A stretch of 64,000 bases of DNA, taken from NCBI RefSeq assembly GCF_900102225.1, contig NZ_FNBF01000002.1, positions 62,001 to 126,000 of the forward strand, read 5' to 3'. Each line of letters opens with the position of its first letter. Within the stretch, counting starts at the first letter, position 1. Source of the stretch: Eubacterium pyruvativorans. Lineage in GTDB: Bacteria > Bacillota > Clostridia > Peptostreptococcales > Anaerovoracaceae. The position numbers and the translations under genes are program-made. The notes below the pieces were generated by a model, which saw nothing but the letters and a program-made list of their open reading frames with translations, was not told the DNA's origin and did no database searches. Shown piece after piece: positions 15,877 through 23,840 of the stretch.

Positions 15877-18390
15877 ATGATCCGAAAACTGACCGTCAGA
15901 AGTATACAGACATTCCTGGGCAGGTATATTGCTCTGCTCCTGATCGTGGCTCTGGGCACGGCTTTTTTCGCCGGACTGAAGGTGGTGAAGGAGGCCATGG
16001 GCAGGGCCTGCGCAGATTATCTCCGCAGCCAGCATTTCTATGACTATCGCCTGTATTCCAGCCTGGGCTTCAACGGGGCGGATGTCCGGGCGCTGGAAAG
16101 TCAGAGACAGAATGGAAAGCCGTTCGTCCTTCGGGCGGAGGGGGGATACACCCTGGATGCGCTGGCGGAAACTGGCGGGCGGACGGATGCCTGGTTTTTT
16201 TTGTCCCTCCCGAAGTATGTCAGCAAACCGTCTCTGAAAGCCGGCAGGATGCCCCGGAAGTCCGGGGAATGTCTGGCGGATGACGAGGCATTCACGAAGG
16301 CGGATCTGGGGAAGAGGATCCGCATCGGGAAGGAGAACCGACGGGGCATCCGGCGTCAGTTCCGGACCCGTTCCTTCCGGATCGTGGGACTGTCGGATTC
16401 CCCGCTCTATCTGAATGATGTGCGGGGCGCATCGGCGCTGGGGAACGGAACGCTGGCGGGATATGTATACATCCCGGCGGAGGATTTTCGCATGCCGGCG
16501 TACACGGAGGTGAGCCTGACGCTGCGGGAGCAGGAGACCGCCTACACGGCGGCCGGTGAAAGGGTGTCACGGAAGTACAAGGGAACGGTGCGGAAGAACC
16601 TGGAGCGTCTGGCGGAGGACCGGTACCGGAAGATGGTGAAGGAGGCCGGACGGGCAGCGGCGGTCCGGGCCGGGGTGCCGGAACTGCCACGGAAGCAGCA
16701 GGCGGAGTTTGCGGAGAAAGCCGGGATCCGGAAGCCGGTGACCCGGCTGCTGACCCGGTCGGAGAACAACGGGTATGTGAGTTTCCGCAGTGACACATCG
16801 ATCATTGACGGGATTGCGGGGGTCTTTCCAGTCTTTTTTCTGCTGATTGCCATGCTGGTGTCGGCCACCACCATCACCCGGATGGTGGAAGAGGAAAGGA
16901 CCCAGATCGGCACCATGAAGGCGCTGGGGTACGGCCGCCGGTCCATTATGGCGAAGTATCTCCTCTATGCGGGCAGTGCGGCGTTCCTGGGCTGGTGCGC
17001 CGGGTTCCTGCCCGGGACATACTTTTTTCCGAAGATATTCTGGCAGGCATACAGCGTGCTGTATGATTTTGCGCCGATCCCCTATGTCTTCCCGCCGGAA
17101 CTGGCCGCTCTGACATTTCTGGTCAGCGAGGCGTGTATCCTGCTCACCGCCTGGGTTTCCTGCGCCCGGGAACTGGGGGAGGTGCCGGCTTCTCTCATGC
17201 GGCCGAAGGCGCCGAAAGCCGGAAAGCGGGTGCTTCTGGAGCGGGCTGCGCCGCTGTGGCGGCGGCTCACCTTCCTCCAGAAGGTGTCGGTCCGCAACAT
17301 GTTCCGGTACCGATCCCGTCTGCTGATGATGATTCTGGGAATCGCCTGCTGCTCGGCCCTGCTTCTGCTGGGTTTCGGCGTCCGGGACTCCATGATTCAC
17401 CTGGATTCATGGCAGTTTGACCGTGTGCAGCGGTATGACCTGATGGTGTCGGCGGATCCCGGGGATCTGAACCGGGTGAAGAAAGAGATACGGAAGAAGG
17501 GGTCTTCCTCTCTGCTTCCGGTGCGGTCGGAAGTGGCGGAGTTTCGGACACAGAAAGGAAGCATGCAGAATGTGCAGGTGTTTTCGGTCCGGTCCGGGGA
17601 TGCCGGGGAGCTGAAGAAGTACTGGAAACTGAGCCGGGACGGCCGGACAGTCCTGCTGCCGAAAGACGGGAGCATGCTGGCCGGCGCCCGCCTTGCCGAG
17701 AAACTGGAGATCCGGCCGGGGGAGACTGTGGCATGTGAGACCCAGAGCGGGAGAAAACGCACGCTTCGGGGCGGGAAGACATTCGACAATTATGTGGGGA
17801 ATTATGTTTTCGTGACGCCCCGGACGGCGGACCGGCTGTTCGGGAAGGGAAAACCGAACGGGGTATTCGTGCGGTCGGAAGGCGGAGATCCGGAGAAACT
17901 GGCGCAGCAGATCACGAAGATCCCGGGAGTCCTGTCGGTTTCCGCTGCGGCGCCGGTCCGCAGAAGTGTGTACCAGGGGGTTTCCTGCCTGAACTATCTG
18001 ATCTGGCTGATTGTGGCATTCAGTGCCGGGCTTGCCTTCATCGTAATCTACAATCTGACGAACATCAATCTGGCGGAACGGAAACGGGAAATTGCCACGG
18101 TCCGGGTGCTGGGATTCACGCCCCGGGAGACGGCGTCGTATGTGCTGCGGGAGAATGTTCTGATGGCGGTGATCGGCGGCGGTCTGGGGCTTGTGCCGGG
18201 ACGCTGGCTGAAGGCGTTCGTCATGGGACGGATTCTGATCGACAACATGACCTTTCCGGATGTGATCCGGCCGGTATCCTATCTGCTGGCCTGGGGCATC
18301 ACTGTTCTGTTTGCGGTGCTGGTCAGCCGGGTGATGCGGCGTCATATCGGGACGATTCCGATGGCGGAATCTCTGAAGGCGGCGGAGTAG
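15877..18390 (+). CDS. ABC transporter permease, FtsX family (two-domain)
   Basis: An 837-residue membrane protein with an N-terminal helix (YIALLLIVALGTAFFAGL). A large extracytoplasmic region of about 260 residues follows, then an FtsX core (FPVFFLLIAMLVSATTITRM, TQIGTMKALGYGRR). After a second soluble region comes a second FtsX core (NLAERKREIATVRVLGFTPRE, near residue 735). The two FtsX repeats in one chain with big external domains are typical of Firmicute 'FtsX-like permease' exporters that form mechanotransmission pumps with a MacB-like ATPase. The adjacent ATPase is its partner. Substrate is not recognisable; lipoprotein, peptide or antibiotic release are options. Confidence 0.88.
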   Translation: MIRKLTVRSIQTFLGRYIALLLIVALGTAFFAGLKVVKEAMGRACADYLRSQHFYDYRLYSSLGFNGADVRALESQRQNGKPFVLRAEGGYTLDALAETGGRTDAWFFLSLPKYVSKPSLKAGRMPRKSGECLADDEAFTKADLGKRIRIGKENRRGIRRQFRTRSFRIVGLSDSPLYLNDVRGASALGNGTLAGYVYIPAEDFRMPAYTEVSLTLREQETAYTAAGERVSRKYKGTVRKNLERLAEDRYRKMVKEAGRAAAVRAGVPELPRKQQAEFAEKAGIRKPVTRLLTRSENNGYVSFRSDTSIIDGIAGVFPVFFLLIAMLVSATTITRMVEEERTQIGTMKALGYGRRSIMAKYLLYAGSAAFLGWCAGFLPGTYFFPKIFWQAYSVLYDFAPIPYVFPPELAALTFLVSEACILLTAWVSCARELGEVPASLMRPKAPKAGKRVLLERAAPLWRRLTFLQKVSVRNMFRYRSRLLMMILGIACCSALLLLGFGVRDSMIHLDSWQFDRVQRYDLMVSADPGDLNRVKKEIRKKGSSSLLPVRSEVAEFRTQKGSMQNVQVFSVRSGDAGELKKYWKLSRDGRTVLLPKDGSMLAGARLAEKLEIRPGETVACETQSGRKRTLRGGKTFDNYVGNYVFVTPRTADRLFGKGKPNGVFVRSEGGDPEKLAQQITKIPGVLSVSAAAPVRRSVYQGVSCLNYLIWLIVAFSAGLAFIVIYNLTNINLAERKREIATVRVLGFTPRETASYVLRENVLMAVIGGGLGLVPGRWLKAFVMGRILIDNMTFPDVIRPVSYLLAWGITVLFAVLVSRVMRRHIGTIPMAESLKAAE

Positions 18391-18435
18391 AGAAAACCTA
18401 CCGGGCAGGTTAACAATTTAGCGTATTATTACTGA

Positions 18436-18462
18436 GCGGACCTGCGGGTCCGCCTTTTTTCC
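18436..18462 (+). terminator. Terminator of the ABC transporter operon
   Basis: GCGGACC and GGTCCGC stem with a short loop and a run of six T. Confidence 0.9.
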
Positions 18463-18573
18463 TGCCCGGCGAAATTGACCTGCAGCGACGAAATTGTTAA
18501 GAAAATATCATATAATTTGGTTTGAAAAAGCAAAAAATATACAAAACCTTGTTATGTATACACTGTTAGAGAA

Positions 18574-18601
18574 TTGAAAATATTCAGGTAGGTGGTATAA
18601 T
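18574..18601 (+). promoter_or_regulatory. Promoter of the hydrogenase operon
   Basis: TTGAAA at 18574-18579 and consensus TATAAT at 18596-18601, 16 bases apart. The leader to the first gene is about 200 bases. Confidence 0.72.
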
Positions 18602-18663
18602 AGGTGTCAACTGAATGGGGCTATTCAGGAAAATTGTGGGTGATTTCCGAAGTGCTTTCGTAA

Positions 18664-18735
18664 CGCACTGCTGCAGCGCCGGTCCGGTTCCGTCCTTCTT
18701 TCGGGCAGGAAACCGGACGGATGCCGCAGCGCTTA
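18664..18735 (+). other. Hairpin-forming leader segment before the hydrogenase operon
   Basis: GTCCGGTTCC near 18678 pairs with GGAAACCGGAC near 18708, and outer GCTGCAGCG/CGCAGCG sequences extend the stem, giving a large stem-loop in the leader. A 66-codon frame spans it from 18615 to 18815 and overlaps the next start, but it has no ribosome site and no recognisable product. I treat the segment as structured untranslated RNA. Confidence 0.45.
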
Positions 18736-18811
18736 CGATGGAATTCTTTCTGCCGGAGACGGTGCAGAAGCATGCGGAATCGAAAACTGAAATCGTGATC
18801 AAGGAGGAGAA

Positions 18812-20650
18812 ATGAGCAGACTCAGTATCTATACGAAAGATGAAGCTCAGAAGACGGTGGAAGGATTATACAAGGACGTGGAGCGTCGGATCCAGGCCAG
18901 CCAGCCGGGAATCTGCCCGATTGACCTTTCTGTATCCTTCCTGCACATCTGTCGTTCCCAGTCCTGCGGAAAGTGTGTCCCGTGCCGTGTGGGACTGGTC
19001 CGTCTGGAAGAGGAGATCCAGAAGATTCTGGACGGGAACGGCACCATGGAAACCCTGGACGTCATCGAGAAGACAGCGGAAGGAATCTATTTTTCTTCAG
19101 ATTGTGCCATCGGATTTGAAGCGGCCCGCATGGTGCTGACCGGACTGAAAGGATTCCGGGATGATTATATTGAACATATTCAGCATGGAAGATGTTCCAT
19201 CGTGAAGAAGGAGCCGGTTCCTTGCGTTTCCCTGTGCCCTGCCCACGTGGATGTGCCGGGATATATTTCTCTGGTCAGAGAAGGACGTTACCAGGATGCC
19301 GCCAACCTCATCCGGAAGGACAACCCGCTGCCTTCGGTCTGCGGATACATCTGCGAGCATCCGTGTGAAACCCGCTGCCGGCGCACACTGGTGGATGACC
19401 CGATCAATATCCGGGCGCTGAAGCGGTATGCCGTGGATCACGAGGGAGAGATTCCGAAGCCGGTCTGCGCAGAGCCGACCGGGAAGAAGGTCGTCATTAT
19501 CGGCGGCGGCCCGGGAGGCCTGAGTGCCGCCTATTATCTGGCGAGAATGGGCCATTCCGTCACGATTTACGAACAGCGGAAGCAGCTGGGCGGTATGCTC
19601 CGGTACGGCATTCCGAACTACCGTCTGCCGCGGGAAGTGCTGGATAAGGAAATCGATGCGATTTTGTCTGCCGGCATCAAGGTGCATACCAACACCAGCG
19701 TGGGCAGCGATGTGGATGTACGGGACCTGAAGGCGAACTACGATGCGATCTATATCTGTATCGGCGCTCATGTGGGCCGGAAGGTGGGTATCGAAGGGGA
19801 AGATGCGGAAGGCGTCTACTCTGCAGTGGAAGTCCTCCGGCGGATCGGAGACGGCGATAAGCCGGATTACCACGGAAAGCGCATCGTCGTCATCGGCGGC
19901 GGCAACGTGGCCATGGACGCAGCCCGTTCCGCAGTCCGGCTGGGGGCAGAGAGCGTGCAGATTGCCTACAGGAGAAGGAAGAATGATATGACTGCGCTCC
20001 CGGAGGAGCTGATCGGTGCAGAGCAGGACGGCTGTGAAATCGTGGAACTTCATGCGCCGACCCGGGTTGAGACCGACGAGAACGGAAAGGTGACGGCACT
20101 GTGGGTGCAGCCGCAGATCGTGGGAGATATTAAGGGCGGACGGCCGTCCCCGCGGGATGCGGATATGCCGGAACGCCGGCTGGCCTGCGACATCGTCATC
20201 GTCGCCATCGGACAGGGAATCGACTACACCCGTCTGGCGGAGGAATCCGGCGTGTCCATCCGGAAGGGCGGACGGATCGAAGCGCTGGATACCAGTGAGA
20301 TCAAGGACATGGAGGGCGTCTATGCCGGCGGCGACTGCGTCACCGGACCGGCGACTGTTATCCGCGCCATCGCTGCCGGCAAGGTGGCGGCGGCCAATAT
20401 CGACGAATATCTGGGTTACAATCACGAGATCACCTGCGACGTTGAACTGCCGCCGATCCGGCTGGATGACCATGAACCTTGCGGCAGAATCAACATGAAA
20501 GAACGGGAACCGTCGGAAAGAATCCACGATTTCGATCTGATGGAATACGGTTTCACCGAAGAAGAGGCCTGTCAGGAAGCGGGACGCTGCCTGCACTGTG
20601 ACCACTTCGGCTATGGATCATTCAAGGGAGGCAGAGAAGAGAAATGGTAA
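18812..20650 (+). CDS. NuoF C-terminal/GltD-like NAD(P)H flavoprotein, hydrogenase partner
   Basis: A 612-residue iron-sulfur flavoprotein. Residues about 35-110 resemble the C-terminal 4Fe-4S domain of NuoF/HydB (SCGKCVPCRVG, later SDCAIG). Residues about 130-210 form the cysteine-rich GltD N-domain (CVSLCPAHVDVPGYI; VCGYICEHPCETRCRR). Residues about 220 onward have the FAD-binding motif VVIIGGGPGGLSAAYYL and the NAD(P)-binding motif VVIGGGNVAMDAAR. It ends with GRCLHCDHFG. It overlaps the hydrogenase start by 7 bases, so the two are translationally coupled. I infer that it transfers electrons between NAD(P)H and the hydrogenase, as in the 'glutamate-synthase-linked' (group A2) arrangement. 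GGAGGAGAA precedes the start. Confidence 0.88.
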   Translation: MSRLSIYTKDEAQKTVEGLYKDVERRIQASQPGICPIDLSVSFLHICRSQSCGKCVPCRVGLVRLEEEIQKILDGNGTMETLDVIEKTAEGIYFSSDCAIGFEAARMVLTGLKGFRDDYIEHIQHGRCSIVKKEPVPCVSLCPAHVDVPGYISLVREGRYQDAANLIRKDNPLPSVCGYICEHPCETRCRRTLVDDPINIRALKRYAVDHEGEIPKPVCAEPTGKKVVIIGGGPGGLSAAYYLARMGHSVTIYEQRKQLGGMLRYGIPNYRLPREVLDKEIDAILSAGIKVHTNTSVGSDVDVRDLKANYDAIYICIGAHVGRKVGIEGEDAEGVYSAVEVLRRIGDGDKPDYHGKRIVVIGGGNVAMDAARSAVRLGAESVQIAYRRRKNDMTALPEELIGAEQDGCEIVELHAPTRVETDENGKVTALWVQPQIVGDIKGGRPSPRDADMPERRLACDIVIVAIGQGIDYTRLAEESGVSIRKGGRIEALDTSEIKDMEGVYAGGDCVTGPATVIRAIAAGKVAAANIDEYLGYNHEITCDVELPPIRLDDHEPCGRINMKEREPSERIHDFDLMEYGFTEEEACQEAGRCLHCDHFGYGSFKGGREEKW

Positions 20651-22377
20651 GTCTTACGATTGATAACCGCCCGGTTACCGTACCGGAAGGAACGTCCATC
20701 CTGGACGCTGCGAAAAAAGTCGGTATCTATATCCCTACCCTTTGCTTCCTGAAGGATGTGAACGAGATCGGCGCCTGCCGGGTCTGCGTGGTGGAGATCG
20801 AAGGGTATACGAAGCTGATGACGGCCTGCAGCACCACGGTGCAGGAGGGTATGGTGGTGCACACGAATAATCGGAATGTCCGTGTGGCCAGAAGAAACAA
20901 TGTGGAGCTGATTCTGTCCGAGCATGACAGCAACTGCGTCCTCTGCACCAGGAGCGGCAACTGCGGACTGCAGAAGATCGCCCAGGATCTGAACATCCAC
21001 CATATTCATTTCGAGAAGAAAATCCCGACGAAAGTCGGAAACCGGGAATTCCCGCTGATCCGGGAATATTCCAAGTGCATCAAGTGCATGCGCTGTGTGC
21101 AGTTCTGCGACAAGGTACAGGATTCCCGTATCTGGGACATTGTGAATCTGGGACACGAGGTCACGGTGGACACCGGAAGCACGCTGCGGCTGGAAGACTC
21201 CGACTGCGCATTGTGCGGACAGTGCATCACCCACTGCCCGGTGAACGGACTTCATGAGCGGGATGACACCGACCGGGTCTATGAAGCGATCAATGATCCG
21301 GACATCATCACAGTGGTGCAGATTGCACCGTCCATCCGGGCTGCCTGGGGAGAAGCATTCGGACTGTCCCCGAAATTCGCATCCATGAAGCGGCTGGCAT
21401 CCGCCCTGCATCAGGTGGGCTTCGATTATATCTTCGACACGGATTTCTCCGCCGATCTAACCATCATGGAAGAGGCGAATGAGTTCCTGGAACGGGTGAA
21501 AAACAAGGATCATGAGAAATTCCCGATGTTCACCTCCTGCTGTCCGGGCTGGGTGCGCTACTGCAAGGCCCATTATCCGGAGTTCGTGGATCAGATTTCC
21601 ACGTCCAAGTCTCCGCAGCAGATGTTCGGCGCCATTGCGAAGACATGGTACGCCCAGATGCTGAACGTGCCGCCGTCGAAGCTTTGTGTGGTTTCCATCA
21701 TGCCGTGCATCGCCAAGAAGCATGAGTGCGCCATTCCGACCATCAATGACGCCGATGCGGGCCGGGACGTGGACTACGCCCTGACCACCCGGGAAATGAA
21801 CCGGATGATCCGCAGCACCCACATCGATCCGCACGATCTGAAGGAACGGAAGCTGGACATGCCTCTGGGACTGGGCAGCGGAGCCGGTGCGATCTTCGGC
21901 GCCACAGGCGGCGTCATGGAGGCGGCGCTGCGTACCGCATACTATGCGGTCACCGGTGAGAATCCGGATCCGGATGCTTTCCGGGATGTCCGGGGCATCG
22001 AGGGCTGGAAGGAAGAGACCTTCGATCTGAACGGAACGCCGCTTCGGGTGGCGGTGGTCAGCGGACTGGGCAACGCCGGGAAGCTGCTGGAGGCTCTGAA
22101 GCGGGGCGACGTGGAATACGACTTCGTGGAAGTCATGGCCTGCCCGGGCGGCTGCGTGGGCGGCGGCGGACAGCCGATCCACGACGGTGTGGAAATGGCG
22201 GAGTCCAGAGGAAAGATTCTTTATGACATCGACGGGAAGATGTCTCTTCGCTTCTCTCACGAAAATCCGAGCATTATCGACTGCTACGAGAAATTCCTGG
22301 GGAAACCGCTGTCTGAGCGCAGTGAACACCTGCTTCACACCGACCATCACAGCTGGAAAATGCCGAACGAAGAATAG
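20644..22377 (+). CDS. hydA: [FeFe]-hydrogenase catalytic subunit
   Basis: A 577-residue hydrogenase. The N-terminal 2Fe-2S ferredoxin domain has CFLKDVNEIGACRVCVVE near residue 34. A His-Cys 4Fe-4S domain follows (HDSNCVLCTRSGNC), then two 4Fe-4S clusters (CIKCMRCVQFC; CALCGQCITHCP). The H-domain has all three signatures: TSCCPGWVRY (L1), MPCIAKKHE (L2) and EVMACPGGCVGGGGQP (L3). Every H-cluster cysteine ligand is present. A small-subunit-like tail follows. It catalyses reversible H2 formation in the cytoplasm, using electrons passed from the overlapping flavoprotein. An intrinsic terminator follows. Confidence 0.96.
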   Translation: MVSLTIDNRPVTVPEGTSILDAAKKVGIYIPTLCFLKDVNEIGACRVCVVEIEGYTKLMTACSTTVQEGMVVHTNNRNVRVARRNNVELILSEHDSNCVLCTRSGNCGLQKIAQDLNIHHIHFEKKIPTKVGNREFPLIREYSKCIKCMRCVQFCDKVQDSRIWDIVNLGHEVTVDTGSTLRLEDSDCALCGQCITHCPVNGLHERDDTDRVYEAINDPDIITVVQIAPSIRAAWGEAFGLSPKFASMKRLASALHQVGFDYIFDTDFSADLTIMEEANEFLERVKNKDHEKFPMFTSCCPGWVRYCKAHYPEFVDQISTSKSPQQMFGAIAKTWYAQMLNVPPSKLCVVSIMPCIAKKHECAIPTINDADAGRDVDYALTTREMNRMIRSTHIDPHDLKERKLDMPLGLGSGAGAIFGATGGVMEAALRTAYYAVTGENPDPDAFRDVRGIEGWKEETFDLNGTPLRVAVVSGLGNAGKLLEALKRGDVEYDFVEVMACPGGCVGGGGQPIHDGVEMAESRGKILYDIDGKMSLRFSHENPSIIDCYEKFLGKPLSERSEHLLHTDHHSWKMPNEE

Positions 22378-22401
22378 CGGCGACGTTGCATCATGAACGA
22401 C

Positions 22402-22437
22402 TGCGTGGTACGCTGAGGTGTACCGCGCGGTTTTTTG
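22402..22437 (+). terminator. Terminator of the hydrogenase operon
   Basis: GCGTGGTAC and GTACCGCGC form the stem, followed by GGTTTTTTG. Confidence 0.85.
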
Positions 22438-22528
22438 TACCGGAGCGGACAAAGATAAAACGAAAGAACGATCAGTGAAATTGTTGTTAATGATAACAAT
22501 TTTTCATAAATCTTTTTGTGCAAACAGA

Positions 22529-22557
22529 TTGACAGGAGAGGGATGTCCTGTTATTAT
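22529..22557 (+). promoter_or_regulatory. Promoter upstream of hydE
   Basis: Consensus TTGACA at 22529-22534, 17-base spacer, TATTAT at 22552-22557. Transcription enters the structured RNA and terminator that precede hydE. Confidence 0.78.
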
Positions 22558-22562
22558 ACTGG

Positions 22563-22700
22563 TAACGTGATAAAGCATTAACAATCACGTTGCAACAGAG
22601 GCATCCATTTATTAGCTCAGGCAACTTTTCGTTGCAAGGCTCCTATAACTAAGACACATGAAGACCCCATCGTTCTTGCGGTGGGGTGTTCATGTTTTTT
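22563..22700 (+). ncRNA. Structured RNA/attenuator ending in a strong terminator, before hydE
   Basis: About 138 nt lie between a strong promoter and a long terminator: ACATGAA-ACCCCA-CG (22656-22672) pairs with CG-TGGGG-TTCATGT (22679-22695), followed by a six-T run. Upstream, ACGTGA/TCACGT forms a hairpin. GCAAC at 22621-22625 can pair with GTTGC at either 22589-22593 or 22631-22635, so alternative folds are possible. hydE starts only 40 bases after the T-run and no other promoter is obvious. This is either a free small RNA or an attenuating leader of the maturase operon. I do not recognise the class. Confidence 0.55.
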
Positions 22701-22739
22701 GGCTGCTGTATTCTGAAAAGCGGAAAGGAACGGGAAGAA

Positions 22740-23840
22740 GTGGAAGAGAAACTGAAGAGGATCACCGGGAAACTGATCCGGGAGCATTCCCTGGAAGAGG
22801 AAGAGTACCGGTATCTGATCGATCACCGGGAGGATGCCCGGGACCCGCTGGCCCGGGAGGCCCGCCGGGTGACGGAGCAGATCTACGGCGATGAAATCTT
22901 CGTCCGCGGACTCATTGAATTCACCAATATCTGCCGAAATGACTGCCTCTACTGCGGTATCCGGAATAGCAACGAAAACGTGGAGCGGTACCGGCTCACA
23001 GAGAAGCAGATTCTGGACTGCTGCGCAGAGGGCTATGAACTGGGATACCGGACCTTCGTGCTCCAGGGCGGAGAAGACGGATATTTCTCCGACGAAGTGC
23101 TGGTGCCGCTGATCCGGAAGATCCGGCGGGAATATCCGGAATGCGCAATCACCCTTTCCATCGGAGAGCGGGAGAGAGCCAGCTACCAGGCACTGTTCGA
23201 CGCCGGTGCCGACCGGTATCTGCTCCGGCATGAGACGGCGGACGAGGGTCATTACAGGAAGCTTCACCCGGAAAGAATGTCCTTCCGCCACCGGATGAAC
23301 TGCCTCCGGGAGCTCCGGGAGATCGGATATGCCGTGGGGGCGGGCTTCATGGTGGGCTCCCCGTTCCAGACTTCCCGGGAATTGGCGGAGGATCTGAAGT
23401 TCATCGAAACCTTCCGGCCGGAAATGTGCGGCATCGGCCCGTTCATCCCTCACCGGGACACGCCTTTCCGGGATGAGCCGGCGGGCACGCTGGAGCTGAC
23501 CTGCTTCCTGCTTTCGGTGATCCGTCTGGCCTGGCCAAGCGTGCTGCTGCCGGCCACCACCGCTCTGGGAACCATCGATCCCCGGGGACGGGAGAAGGGG
23601 GTTCTATCCGGGGCCAATGTGGTCATGCCGAACCTGTCGCCCACGGAAGTCCGGCGGAATTACGAACTGTATAATGACAAGATCTGTATGGGTGACGAAT
23701 CCGCCCAGTGCCGCAGCTGTCTGGATATGCGGATGCGGACGGTGGGCCGCCGGGTGGTGACGGACCGGGGGGATCTTCGGAGAACTCCCCGGGAAGAGGT
23801 GAATGAAGAAGAATCGAGGAGAAAGAATGGGACTGAATGA
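22740..23840 (+). CDS. hydE: [FeFe]-hydrogenase maturase HydE (radical SAM)
   Basis: A 366-residue radical SAM enzyme with the cluster motif CRNDCLYC (Cys-x3-Cys-x2-Cys) near residue 70. FVLQGGEDGYF, YLLRHETADEGHYRKLHP, and MVGSPFQT and GIGPFIPHRDTPF follow; all are typical of HydE. HydE helps build the organometallic 2Fe subcluster of the H-cluster. I chose the GTG at 22740, preceded by AAAGGAACGGGAAGAA, because an ATG at 22686 would lie inside the terminator stem. It overlaps hydF by 14 bases. HydG, the usual third maturase, is not in the window. Confidence 0.93.
   Translation: MEEKLKRITGKLIREHSLEEEEYRYLIDHREDARDPLAREARRVTEQIYGDEIFVRGLIEFTNICRNDCLYCGIRNSNENVERYRLTEKQILDCCAEGYELGYRTFVLQGGEDGYFSDEVLVPLIRKIRREYPECAITLSIGERERASYQALFDAGADRYLLRHETADEGHYRKLHPERMSFRHRMNCLRELREIGYAVGAGFMVGSPFQTSRELAEDLKFIETFRPEMCGIGPFIPHRDTPFRDEPAGTLELTCFLLSVIRLAWPSVLLPATTALGTIDPRGREKGVLSGANVVMPNLSPTEVRRNYELYNDKICMGDESAQCRSCLDMRMRTVGRRVVTDRGDLRRTPREEVNEEESRRKNGTE

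Noticed and set aside
18615-18815. 66-codon gene before the hydrogenase flavoprotein
   Set aside because: It has no ribosome site, no recognisable product, and covers a large inverted repeat; it is more likely untranslated leader.
22408-22432. T-box-like GAGGTGTACCGCG after hydA
   Set aside because: It resembles the T-box AGGTGGTACCGCG word, but it is the right arm of a normal terminator, there is no specifier stem-loop, and no aminoacyl-tRNA or amino acid gene follows.
22589-22645. SAM-I-like GGCAAC and AAGG words in the hydE leader
   Set aside because: The order and spacing do not match the S-box core, and the conserved GA-rich and GCTAATTCC parts are missing.
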